Source: Cruorifilaria tuberocauda (taxonomy: Eukaryota; Nematoda; Chromadorea; Rhabditida; Onchocercidae). From it: 64,000 nucleotides of DNA. The stretch covers positions 1 through 64,000 of the forward strand of contig JABVXU010000177.1 of the NCBI GenBank assembly GCA_013365365.1, given 5' to 3'. The notes beneath the pieces were generated by a model. The model was not told where the DNA came from, did not search any database, and worked only from the letters and a program-made list of their open reading frames with translations. This document shows positions 39,220 to 50,395 of this stretch, piece after piece (position 1 is the first letter of the stretch; each line of letters opens with the position of its first letter). The position numbers and the translations under genes were made by a program.

Positions 39220-40416
39220 ATCTTATCAAATTAGGTAAAATACTATAAAATACTATTTTTAAATTTGCTTGAAAGCTTTTCAAAAATTTCATACATTAGT
39301 CATACATTAACACTTTTACATTATTATTTTTATCGATTATATCATGATTTGTATTTAGATATCATGATTTGTATTATATTTATAAATTTAACATTGTCAT
39401 AGTAAAATGATCTCTTCCTGAAATTGTGCGGTACTATTTTTTTTACTAGTATTTTTGTTAAAAAAAAATTTTCTTTTTTGAAAATTTATTTGTAAACAAA
39501 TATTTATTTGTAAACAACATTTATTTGTAAATAAACTTTTTTTGTAAACAAATATTTCCAATATGCATTTTACATTGAAAATTTCCAAGGTATAATAATA
39601 ATAATAATAATACATTGCTGAAATAACTTTCTTGAATGTTTCTAATTGAATGATGTTTATTTTGATTGATATTAACCTAATCTTATTGATATTAAATCTA
39701 ATAAATGATAATGTGAATTGCAAAACTCACATTTTCTTTAAAGTAAATAAAAATAAAGTAAAAGTAAGAATCACTTTTACAGGATTTCTAGAAAATTCGG
39801 AAGAAACTAAGATTTAACATTCCTATCAAATGATTGAATATAACACTGTTAAGGAAATATAACGAATATGAACATTGATAACGATTTATTTCAAAGTAAG
39901 ATTAATCTAATTAAGACTGATAAATGAATAAAATAAATTAGAATAAATTTTTATAATGCATGAAGGAAATAAGCGTATATAATTCTCATGTTGATCGGTA
40001 ATTTTGCATACTTACTGAATTATACTTACTTTCGAATTTAAAATTTTCAATAGATTTAAAAAAAAATTACTTAAGTTTAATTCTTTCATCGTTCATTTTT
40101 ATTTTAACTTCTTCTAACTTCTTCATTTTTATTTCAACTTTTTCTTGTCTGTAAAAGTTTAGCAAGTGCTAGCAAAAACATTTATTCAAATTTTATATCA
40201 TACAAAAACATAAAATATTTTATATCAATTATTTTATTCAAAAAAGAAAAAAAAGAGAAAAGGTTGATGAGATGCTGAGGAAAAGCGGGGAAAGCGGGGA
40301 AAAGTAATAAAGATAATATTAAAGAAGATATCATTTATATGAATCACTGATACGATCAAAAATTTCCAGGTGATACGAGTGAAATCATCGTTATCATCCA
40401 TTGGGCGGAAAATTCC
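39220..40416. other. Intergenic region between convergent secreted-protein genes
   Basis: 3' flanks of the + gene ending at 39219 and the - gene ending at 40417. It contains a short interspersed TTTATTTGTAAACAA repeat (39480-39555), which reads as a Tyr/Phe/Lys-rich frame on the reverse strand, and an (AATAAT)n run. No gene supported. Confidence 0.55.
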
Positions 40417-41310
40417 TCATTTACCGCAACCGCAGCAGCAACAACCTCCACTGCAATATATCTGATTATAACTGATATAACTTATCAATTTATCTATTGA
40501 TTTTAATTACAATATCCTTCTCATTCTTCAATTATCAGTGATGTGATAAAAATTAATGGATAATTAGTGAAACTTTTAATATAATTGATAATAATTGAAA
40601 AGTATAGTATAATAAAAAAATAATTCAAAGTTTTGACCATAGATTTGATAACAGATATTGATAATAGTTAATTCAAAAGTTTGATAATATAGGTAATTGA
40701 AAGGTTTGATAATATCCATTGATAATACTTAATTCAAAAGTTTGATAATATCTATTGATAATCATTAATTCAAAAGTTTGATAATATAAGTAATTGAAAG
40801 GTTTGATAATATCTATTGATAATAGTTAATAAGTTTGATAATATATATTTGATAATACTTAATTCAAAAGTTTGATAACGGATATTGATAATAGTTAGTT
40901 CAAAAGTTTGATATTATCTATTGATAATAGTCAATTCAAGAGTTTGATAATAGATATTGATAATATTGATAATAGTTAATAGATAATTAAAAAGTTAAAT
41001 ATTGTTATCGGAGAAAAAGGAAGAAATTATCAATTATAAGTGATATTATTTGTTAATAAAAAACAAAATATTAAAAGTTAACTTTCAGTTTATCATTAGC
41101 ATATCACTTCAGCCTATTCAATTATCAGTAATTTAACAAAAGTAATATCGGAAAGTTTAAAAAAATTTTTTTAAAGAAATAATTAAAGTATTAGGAAAAA
41201 AAGGATTAAACATACGAGCCGCCAAAAAATATTGCTTGAATTTTAACAATTAGAAAAATTAGCAAGATGAGAATATATCGAACATCGGAAATCACTGATA
41301 AGAACGTCAT
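40417..41310 (-). CDS. 42-aa secreted cysteine-cluster micropeptide
   Basis: Two exons on the minus strand: 41216-41310 (start, 95 nt) and 40417-40450 (34 nt with stop). They join at a phase-2 intron (TC|GTATGT donor, ATATTGCAG acceptor) to give 42 aa. Residues 1-26 (MTFLSVISDVRYILILLIFL then IVKIQA) form a signal peptide. The predicted mature peptide is only IFFGGSGGCCCCGCGK: four consecutive Cys, then GCGK and stop. Such a peptide would act outside the cell, perhaps in cuticle or secretions, or bind metal; this is not known. The frame stays open upstream, so the start is chosen on the signal peptide. The 765-nt intron holds one GATA-motif satellite and another lies upstream. Without RNA data the tiny second exon is an inference, supported by phase, splice signals and likeness to the neighbouring Cys-cluster genes. 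Confidence 0.6.
40620..40985. repeat. ~36-bp GATAAT satellite (micropeptide gene intron)
   Basis: Roughly ten degenerate copies of a unit such as AAAAGTTTGATAATATCTAT followed by TGATAATAGTTAATTC. Each copy carries two TTGATAAT motifs in the same orientation. The array is entirely inside the intron of the minus-strand micropeptide gene. Confidence 0.85.
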
Positions 41311-41667
41311 TTCCGAATTTCCGTTTTTATTTGTGATCGATGGGAAATTCAGGATTGAGTTGACAAAATGAGTAGTTATGTGAATGTTTTTCGATTTATC
41401 GGTTAACTTATTTAAAGGTTGTGATTTCATGTAAATCCCACCCATATTAAAATTCATTCCAACAATTACTGCTAATTAATTTCAAATGATCAATTCAATT
41501 TGTTACGATTGGGAAAATTGGGAAACTTTTCGTTTCACTCATCTCACTGATATTTCAAATATTTAATAATGAATTTAAATTTGAAATTGAATTTGAAATA
41601 GGTGAAATTTTTTCAATATTTTCATCAAATCTTTATACCTATGTTTTTGCTGTGTGTGTGCACGTGT

Positions 41668-41960
41668 TTGTTTGTTTGTTTGTTTGTTTGTTTGTTTGTT
41701 TGTTTGTTTGTTTGTTTGTTTGTTTGTTTGTATCTTTGTTTATATGTGTTTGCGTGTGTGTGTGTGTGTTCTTATGCGTGTATATACGTTTTTTTGTATG
41801 TGGGTGTTTGTATCTGTAGGTGTGTGTGTGTGCATGTGCGTGTATGTGTGGGTGTACGTGTTTGTAGATACATGTTCATGTGCTTGTCTCTGTATGTGTG
41901 TGTATGTGCGTGCATGTGTCTGTTTGTATGTGCGTGGGTGTCTGTATATATTTTTTGCAC
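41668..41960. repeat. TTTG microsatellite grading into TG-rich sequence
   Basis: About fifteen perfect GTTT/TTTG units at 41668-41730, followed by irregular TGTG/TGCATG/TATG sequence to about 41960. Cys/Val-rich and His/Thr-rich readings over it are repeat artefacts. Confidence 0.92.
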
Positions 41961-42085
41961 AATTTCATACATGAAGTTTGACTAATACACAAATTTATAC
42001 TTCATTTGGTCAATTTTTTTTTGATAGTAAAATAATTATAAATAAATTATTCGTGTACGGATTCATGTTTCAGTACAAATTTTAA

Positions 42086-42608
42086 ACAGTGATAAGCGAT
42101 CATTATCATGTATAACAGTGATAAGCAAACATTTGCATGCAGCACTGATAAGCGATCACTAGTGATAAGCAATCATTATCATGCATAACAGTGATAAGCA
42201 ATCATTATCATGCATAACAGTGATAAGCAATCATTACTATGCATAACAGTGATAAGCGATCATTATCGTGCATAACAGTGATAAGCAATCATTTGCATGA
42301 TAAGCGATCATTACTATGCATAACAGTGATAAGCGATCATTATCATGCATAACAGTGATAAGCAATCATTACTATGCATAACAGTAATAAGCGATCATTA
42401 TCATGCATAACAGTGATAAGCAAACATTTGCACGCAGCACTGATAAGCGATCATTAGATCATTAGTGATAAGCAATCATTGTCATGCTTAACAGTGGTAA
42501 GCGATCATTATCATGCATAACAGTGATAAGCAATCATTATCATGCATAACAGTGATAAGCGATCCTTATTATGCTTAGCAGTGATAAGCGATCATTATCA
42601 TGCATAAA
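42086..42608. repeat. 27-29-bp satellite of TGATAAG/TTATCA motifs
   Basis: About nineteen units modelled on CATAACAGTGATAAGC, (G/A)ATCATTATCATG. Nearly every unit has TGATAAGC, and about half have the inverted partner TTATCA seven bases later. One unit has lost the GATA core (GGTAAGC) and one has AATAAGC. It lies 0.8-1.3 kb upstream of the micropeptide start codon. Confidence 0.92.
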
Positions 42609-45215
42609 CTGAAGAGATAATTCATCTCAGCCAATGATAATAAACAGTAATAAATGATATGGCTATATTCTAATTTAAAAGAAGCTGAATTATAAATGCT
42701 GAATTATAGCTAGCTTATATTCCTTTGGAATTTCTTTTATCAATCATTTGCTTTTCCTTGATTTATCATCAGAAAGAGGAACTGGCAGTGATAATTGCAT
42801 GATAATCCTCATTTAACAAATAGCATGTTTGTGATAAGAATTTTATCAAAAACCAGAAAAAAATAAGAAGATAAGAAATATGGAAATCAGTAGATCTGAT
42901 ACATACTAATAACCTGTTTTAATACTTCAAATCATTCTTTTCATAACTATATTAGTCGATTAGAACGAATTGTATTTTAATTAGTTAATTAAATTATAAA
43001 AATTTAACTAAAAATTTGAAAATTTGAAAAAGAATGAATAAAATAACCTGATTTGACAGAGTATTTTATTAGGTATTATTTGAGATAACAATGGAAATAT
43101 GATTTATATTTTATGAGGTTAAGATTAAATCAATCAAAAAAAGTTAAAACGATAGAAAAGATGAAATTAAATTAATTAAACTTTTATTCTTCAATTTCAA
43201 CTTTTATTTATCATTTGTGAATATTTCACTGTTCTAATTTTACAATAAATAAACAGGTTAACGGATAAGTTAATAAAAGATAAAGTAATACAAATTACCT
43301 TATTATATTGAAAAAGAATTCAATCAATACAGACAAAATGTACGTTTGTTAAATTAAAATTAAAATATTTAAATTTGAATTTGCTAAATACCTAACTTGT
43401 ACAAATGTGGTACGTAATTATTATCGTTAAGGCTCATAAAAAAATGCTATCAGCCAAGATGAATAGCAAATTTGCTATTGTACAAAGATGAAAAATTGAA
43501 TTATCATTGAGAATTACTAGTAGTACTGAGAAGCGACTGCAATGCTTGAATTTTAAGCTTATTTTTATTTCTGAAATTTAAAATCACGAAATTTGAATTT
43601 GATGAAACTTAAAACCTGAAATAGATTTCAAATTTTGAGAAAGTTGAATGCTATATGATATGATAAGATGTGATAATAATAATCATTCCTCTTATAATAA
43701 TCATTTTTTATTACAATGTAACAAATCGTAATATTATTTTGCGATTGATTTTGATGAAACTTTTTTTAATCAGTGTTTGAATTTGCGATATCAGATTCAG
43801 TTGTCGTTAATATCTGAAATGATAATAGTATTCCTTAATTTCTAGATCTAATCTTTTTCTAGTTCTAGAACGTTTCCATGCTTTCAAATTCCAATTTTCA
43901 ATTCCGATACTTGGATATATAATAATACAAGCTTTATTGATGAAATATAAAATTTCACAAATTTTCAGCTTACTTTTAGTATTTCCTAAAAATATCCACT
44001 TTTATCTTCTCAATCCTGTAATTCACTATACTTTTCAAATTATTATCACTATACTTTTCTATTATTATCAATTATTATCAATCGTGTAAATTTTGAAAAT
44101 TTGCAAGAAAGCTTAAAATTATTAAGATTTAAATTTATTCACATAATAAAAAAGTGTCGCTAAATAATTCCAAAGTTTTTTTCATTTAGTTATTTATTTT
44201 TCATTTTTTTTTTGTTGGTTTTTGCTTTTGCCTGTTGGTGCTTTTTTTTGGTTCTTATATTATATCTATTTAGTTTAATTTTTGAATAGTATTTTGAAAA
44301 GATATCAGTATAAGTGGAATTGCTATTTCTTATCACTAATGATAAGGCGTTACATATGATACATATGATATGATATGATATGATATGATACATTTGATAA
44401 TTCCAATGATTTGCTGCATGGTACTTGATAAGTTTCTTAATTGTTAACTTACTGTATTTTCATTTCCAATTGGAATTGTATATTTTATACAAAATCGGAA
44501 GAAATAATAAATGGTGGGTGGCGGAACAGTTAAAACTACCGAAATGTTAAAATCGAAATTCAGGTCAGACATTTCCGCTTCACCTATAACAATTTGTTTA
44601 AGCTATGAAATAGTATTATTTGAAGATATTAGTTCACTATATCTTTATTGATGAAATATAAAATTGAAATGAAAAAATTCAAAATTTAAAAATATTTTCA
44701 ATAATGTAACATAATTCTAAACTGTGCGCAATCGACGCATATAATCATCTCAATCATTTGCGCCATAGCAATCTTAGGAAAAAAAAATTATTATTATTAA
44801 AAAATTATTTAAAAAAAATTATTATTATTAAAAAATTATTTAAAAGAAATTATTATTATTAAAAAAATTATTAAAAAATTATTAATAGCTCTCAGATTTA
44901 CATTCCAATTTTATTTTTTTAATTAAGTTTTAATTGAATTTTAGTTAAATTTTTATCTAAATTTTTGTCAAATTTCAATTAATTTTTTTAATTAGATTAA
45001 AATAAAATTAAATTTTCAAATCCTAAATTTTTTTTAAATTAAAATTTACAAAAAAAAATTTTTTTTGCAAATCCCAATTCGAAAATGTTGATCAAAGGCA
45101 TAAATATACGCAACAGTTACGCAATAGTTACGTTATTATGGTAGAAATTGTTTACCAATTAATTTTTAGAGACGTAAATGCAGTAAACAAAAAAGAAAAG
45201 AAAAAGAAAAGGGTA

Positions 45216-45652
45216 ATGAGTGAGCAGAAATTACAGGTAAGCGGTAATTTACAAAAGAATTATTGTAATCCTAAAAGTGGACATAAAATGGTAAGATGAA
45301 AGATATATATATATATCTGTCTAATTTTCCACCTAATCTTTTACAATATTTTTTCATTCTATCATTTTCTGCGAGGAAATTGATCGGATCTTATCAATAG
45401 ATGAAATATTAACAGAGCGGAAGTGTAAGAGATTAGCATCAAGAAGCTTTAAGAGAGATTACTTACAATTTCAAATGAAGTTACCGCTTCATTTTTCCTC
45501 TCCTATAGTCCTGTGATATTATTCTAACTGTAAATTTCCTTTCTTCCATTACTATAATAAACAAGTACCATCTTCAACCTAATATAGCACCGCCAGATCT
45601 AACAGATCCGTTTCCGGATATGCATTACATCTGTCCGTTTATGCAACAGTAA
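45216..45652 (+). CDS. Uncertain small two-exon gene candidate
   Basis: A possible first exon 45216-45236 (MSEQKLQ, donor CAG|GTAAGC) can join in phase 0 to 45509-45652, which has a strong pyrimidine-tract acceptor (TTTTTCCTCTCCTATAG) and stays open for 47 codons. It ends in a protein-like stretch IAPPDLTDPFPDMHYICPFM before its stop. The 54-aa product has no recognised family or signal peptide. Open frames this short can arise by chance, so this is only a candidate. Confidence 0.2.
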
Positions 45653-47705
45653 TTGTTATTATAGCAATGATAGCAATTATTAATATAAAGTTAATTCGGA
45701 ATATTTGAAAAGTATCCAATTGAAAATTAAAACTTAAATAAGCATTTTTTGCTATTTTCCATCAATGAAAATTACTTATATACATATGATAGACTTGTAT
45801 ATAATAATTACTTATATATAATAATAATAACAAGAATTGGAAATTAATTTTAAAAATGTTAGTATTTCAGAATAAATGATAAGCAGAATTTACTTTTGTA
45901 GCAAACTTTTGGAAATGGAAATTATGGAAATGGAAATGGAAATGAAAATTGGAAATGGAAATTAAAATGTGGGAAATGGAAATGGAAATGAAATTATAAA
46001 AATTTTTTTTTAATAAAAATAGTTTGATAAAACTGATACTAGGAACATTTCACGGTTATCATATCTTTCGAATAAAATTAATCAATACGCAAACTTTTCT
46101 AATTTACTTTTTAACAACAATTTAATTTTTATTATTTTACTCGTAAAGTTTACAAATCATTGTAAGAATTTGAGTGTATACTAGAATGCTGGACTGGAAT
46201 CTGTAATCTTAACAAAAAATGAAAATTACTTAAATATTACAGCTTCATTGTGATGATACAGTAAGGAGAAATATTCATTCACGATTAATTAGCTTAATTG
46301 TTTTAAATCAACTGTCAAATTAAAAATCAAATTAAAAAAATTAATCATTTTAAAAACGCTTAATTAGTCTAATGATTAATTAGTTTTTTATGCAAATTAT
46401 TATATTTTATATATACATATATATTTTATTTTATGCAAATTATGAAAAAGACTAAAATGATACCTATGCGAGGAAACTTTTTCAATTTTAAAACAATACA
46501 ACAAAAATAACTTTTTGAAATAACTGTTAAATATCCTTTATCATCCTAGAACATTCTTCCATTCATTACTAAATTAACGCTTATAATTTCATTTCACATT
46601 TCCTGATGAAGCATTCCTACAATTCTTTAAAATCATTAAAATGATAAAGATATACTCAAGCACCCTTAGCACCTGCACTAAAAGATAAAGTTGTATATTG
46701 TGATAAAGATACTTCAAGCTCTCATCTTAGCACCTGTACTAAAAAACAAAGTTGTATACTATTATCACAACTATTTCCGCATTTAACTGTCGCTTTACGT
46801 CAGATTACAGTTTCACTATTGTAATACAGTAAGTAGAAAGAAGAAAGAAAGGAATAAAGTTAAAAAAATAAAATTTCAAGAGACACCAAAGATTATTATC
46901 ATATCTCTAATCCGTATCAATTTTAAAATTATTCATCCAAGTTTGTTATAATTTAAATAGTATTTCAAAATAGTAAAACTACTTACTCGCGCATGATAGC
47001 TAATTGAAGGATTTAATCGATTTCAGTAAAATATTATCAACATTGTTGTTAGCTTTTAAATTTAATTACATAATTCATATCCGTAAAATCTTTCATAGTT
47101 TATTCAAATTGGTATTTCTGATTCGATTCCTTTATTAACCGAAATTCTAATATCATTTATTTGCCTTCTGTGTAACTTTTCTGTTTTAAACTTATCAGTA
47201 ATGATATATTGTAATTATTGATGAGTGGAAAAGAAATCAAACAAAGTACAAGTAGAAGAAACATTGAAGAAAAATATTTCAGCAACGATGATAGTTGAAT
47301 TCATAGCAATATGGTTAATTTAATCCGTTCATGAACAATGGAAGCAAAGTATTAAGCTTATTAAGCTAGCAAAGGATTAATCTATTTATCATGCGGTGTA
47401 CACCTTTACTCATAATCCTACCTTATGGTGCGCCCTTCATTTAACGCTAATGAATAGATCGACCGGCTTTATCGAAAAGTTTTCATTTTGTTTCATTTGT
47501 GATCTCTGTTGCATGAATATTGAATAAATTGTGAGGATTACTCTCAATAAGCTTCTTTTGTTTTTTCTCCGACGTTTTGTATCTTTCCAAATAAACTGAA
47601 GAAAACTCTCTATTCCAAACTGTTTAGACTTTCAGACAGATTGAAGTCGAATATATGAGATTGAGAAGTAAAAGTAATGTGATGTGGTCAATCTGAGCAA
47701 TTTTC

Positions 47706-47722
47706 AGGTTCTGAGTGGAGTC
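47706..47722 (+). promoter_or_regulatory. Probable trans-splice acceptor of Gly/Cys gene
   Basis: A consensus TTTTCAG ends at 47707, 15 bases before the ATG at 47723. In nematodes this arrangement usually marks the spliced-leader addition site. It supports the chosen start. Confidence 0.5.
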
Positions 47723-49216
47723 ATGAGTGGAATTTATCAGATTATTGTATTTCTAATTGTTATCAATGAAATACGGGGATTTTTCAATCCTTTCCGCAGG
47801 TTTAATCATCGCATGTTCATATCTTCATGTTGAAATTTGGGATAGATTCAGTTTTGAAAACAGCTGTAAACTATAGAAGTTTTAAAATAGTAAAATTTAT
47901 TTCTGTGCTTTTGCTTTAAAATCTTTTAAACAATTAGTTTTTAAACAATCAATGTTGACAGGCGATGCTGTTGCGGCGGAGGAGGCTGTGGTGGAGGTGG
48001 CTGCGGTGGTGGAGGCTGTGGTGGAGGTGGTTGCGGTGGTGGAGGCTGCGGTAGAAGTGGTGGAGGTGGCTGCGGTGGTGGAGGATGCGGTGGAGGTGGT
48101 GGAGGTGGTTGCGGTGGTGGAGGATGCGGTGGAGGTGGTGGAGGTGGTTGCGGTGGTGGAGGATGCGGTGGAGGTAGTAGAGGTGGTTGCGGTGGTGGAG
48201 GATGCGGTGGAGGTAGTAGAGGCTGCGGTGGAGGTGGTTGCAATGGTGGAAGCCATGGTGGTGGAGGCTGCGGTGGCGGAGGTCATAGTGGTGGCGGATG
48301 CGGTGGAGGAGGCTGCGGTAGACGTGGTTGTGGTAGTAGGAATCACGGTGGACATGGTTACGGTGGTTACGGTGGTGGCGGTGGTGGCGGTGGTGGCGGT
48401 GGTGTTGTTGGTAACGGTGGTAACGGTGGTAATGGTGGTAGTGGTGATTATCGTGTTGTTGGTAACAACGGTATTAATAATGGTCATGGTGGATGCGGAG
48501 GAAATGGCGGAAGAGGATGTGGTAGTAATGGTAATCCTGGTTTTAGCAGATATCAAGGCAACGATGGTAGAATTTCTGGCGACGGAAGCGGAGAGTATGA
48601 TAACAGGAACTCTAACAGAGGAAGTGCTTATCTTTTAACTTTCACATCTGATTTACTTATCTTTTAACTTTCACATCAAATTTTTAGATGAGTTAAGTAA
48701 TGAGTTGTGTTGAGTAACGTTGAGTTAAGTAATTGAAAGCAGAGAGAAAGAAATGAATTAGGATAGTAGGAGAAAGTGTGAATTAGCAAAAGCTCTAAGT
48801 TAGCCTATATTTTTGTCTTTATCAATCAGAAGTAGAAATTAATTAATACTATTTTATTATTCAGATTAATTAATTCAGCCGTATATTCCAGAGGTGTTTG
48901 ATAAAAATATAACCTCAGGTAGAATGTGAAACTTTTTATGCTAATTCATTTTATTGATTCTTGATTTTCAGAATATGCCGGTGGCTATAAATTGAGGAAG
49001 CGCTCAAGTGACAGTATCTTAATTAATGACAATAATACAAGCGGTAACGGTATCAATATCCAGAATAGAACGAATTATAGCGATAATGATAGTGATAATG
49101 ATAGTATCAATAGCAAAAACAAATGTAATGATAGGAAATGTCAACTACACTCTGATTATTTTGGGAATTTAATGTTACCAACTTTTGGGATACCAATATT
49201 TGGTCTTACCTTCTAA
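47723..49216 (+). CDS. Secreted glycine/cysteine-rich repeat protein
   Basis: Three exons join in frame to 327 aa: 47723-47799, 47962-48623, 48972-49216. Residues 1-19 (MSGIYQIIVFLIVINEIRG) form a signal peptide. The mature chain starts FFNPFRRR, then CCC, followed by many (G)GGGC pentapeptides encoded by 15-bp GGTGGAGGNTGCGGT repeats. It shifts to Gly/Asn/Tyr-rich sequence, then a basic KLRKR (residues 253-257, possible convertase site) and an Asn/Asp/Ser-rich tail ending GNLMLPTFGIPIFGLTF. Such proteins are usually cuticle, eggshell or gland products and can be cross-linked through Cys, but I recognise no named family. The first intron is phase 2 between signal peptide and Cys cluster. The second donor (GGAA|GTGCTT) is weak; reading on instead would end near 48665. 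The other frames and the antisense strand over exon 2 are open only because of the repeat. Confidence 0.8.
47962..48420 (+). repeat. 15-bp coding microsatellite (GGGGC pentapeptides)
   Basis: Repeated GGTGGAGG(C/T)TGCGGT units with longer block duplications, for example GGATGCGGTGGAGG(T) at 48085, 48120, 48155 and 48200. It encodes the Gly/Cys core of the secreted protein and must be slippage-prone, so length polymorphism is expected. Confidence 0.85.
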
Positions 49217-49267
49217 AAAGTGTACAGTACGGGAGCGTATCGTATCAGCGTATCGTATCAGTATAGG

Positions 49268-49273
49268 AATAAA
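49268..49273 (+). terminator. Polyadenylation signal AATAAA
   Basis: A canonical AATAAA lies 52 bases after the stop codon of the Gly/Cys-rich secreted gene, a normal distance for a nematode 3' UTR. Confidence 0.6.
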
Positions 49274-50029
49274 TAATTCATTCATTGTCATATTGATACC
49301 TGTTGTAATAAATTTAAAAGGATAAAGATTTGGAAATGTAAAAATCAATTTTACGTAAAAAAGAATTGTAAGCTTTAATTTTGATGTAAATTATTTCACG
49401 GAAGTTTCTAGAATGTACTTTTCCTTGATTCGTGAAACACCATGATAAGGTGTATCATATATCCAGTAGTAGAATGATAAATATATTTCAGATTTCAGAA
49501 TTCTATGATTCATTTTCATCTAATTGCATCTTAATTAATTTTAAATATTTTTCAACTACTAAATTCATTGTCCATATTAACTTCCTGGTTGTTTCTTATT
49601 TTTCAAGAATTTATGATTAAAATGAACTTCAACTCATACCGGAAAACATATCCATAAACCCGGAAAACATATCCTGTAATTTGTAAACCAATTGAATTAA
49701 AAAAAAAACATGTAAAGAGTGAAAATTTGTGATAAATATCAAAAGTTTAATTGTTTTCAGGTTTTTTTTTCACCGGAAATCTGACATCACAAAAGTATTG
49801 ATGTGCGCAAAATGAAATAATTTGAAATGGAATTTTGCTTAACTTAAAACATAGCTTATTTTATTTCACATATAAATGAGAATTTAGTGGTAAATTTGAT
49901 CATGAAATTTCATTATTAATAGTGAAGGTCAAAACTGTGACTTTTCTTTTCAATACATAAAGGTCAAGATTGTTTACATACATGCAACTGCTTTTTTGGC
50001 CCTTAGAAAAATAATATTAAATCGATTAT

Positions 50030-50395
50030 TGGTGTAATAAGTGGAAACTGAAAACGATCCATCTTGTCCACCGTAATAAGATCTATCTTGTCCACAGTAA
50101 TAAGTGGAAACTGAAAACGATCTATCTTGTCCACCGTAATAAGATCTATCTTGTCCACCGTAATAAGTGGAAACTGAAAACGGTCTATCTTGTCCACCGT
50201 ATAAGTGGAAACTGAAAACGGTTTACCTTGTCCACCGTAATAAGTGGAAACTGAAAACGGTTTACCTTGTCCACCGTAATAAGTGGAAACTGAAAACGAT
50301 CTATCTTGTCCACCGTAATAAGTGGAAACTGAAAACGGTTTACCTTGTCCACCGTAATAAGTGGAAACTGAAAACGGTCTATCTTGCTGATTGTT
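50030..50395. repeat. 39-bp tandem repeat, shadow or relic of a YYGGQ-repeat peptide
   Basis: About nine full or partial copies of a 39-bp unit (AAGTGGAAACTGAAAACGGT, then YTA(C/T)CTTGTCCACCGTAAT), with shorter 24-bp versions lacking the GTGGAAACTGAAAAC part at the left end. On the minus strand the unit reads FSVSTYYGGQ(D/G)(R/K)P. One copy has lost one base (CCGTATAAG for CCGTAATAAG), which shifts the frame. No convincing exon boundaries or signal peptide were found, so it is recorded as a repeat. Confidence 0.85.

Larger units (their letters stand above)
41311..47722. other. 6.4-kb intergenic region, repeat-rich
   Basis: Upstream flank of the micropeptide gene (-) and of the Gly/Cys gene (+), so a divergent promoter region. 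It holds a TTTG/TG microsatellite, the 29-bp GATA satellite, a (GATAT)n run (44345-44395), an ATTATT-rich repeat (44790-44890), a GGAAAT tract (45905-45985) and a ~70-bp direct duplication (46640-46755, AAGATA..AGCACCTGYACTAAAA). One weak small-gene candidate is at 45216-45652. No other gene is supported. Confidence 0.55.

Noticed and set aside
39397..39723. Reverse-strand Tyr-run frame
   Set aside because: Composed of (AATAAT)n and the TTTATTTGTAAACAA repeat; no homology or gene structure.
40375..40470. Plus-strand exon-like stretch reading IPHLPQPQQQQPPLQYI after a TTTCCAG acceptor
   Set aside because: It is the reverse complement of the micropeptide Cys exon. No upstream plus-strand exon was found to join, while the minus-strand reading completes a signal-peptide gene.
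41602..41985. CLFVCLFV-type frame resembling a membrane protein
   Set aside because: Encoded by a perfect TTTG microsatellite and TG-rich sequence; the hydrophobicity is an artefact.
47897..48638. Antisense Thr/Ser/Ala-rich and Pro-rich frames and a Val/Glu/Ala forward frame
   Set aside because: Shadow frames of the Gly/Cys repeat exon, which alone has a signal peptide and in-phase splice joins.
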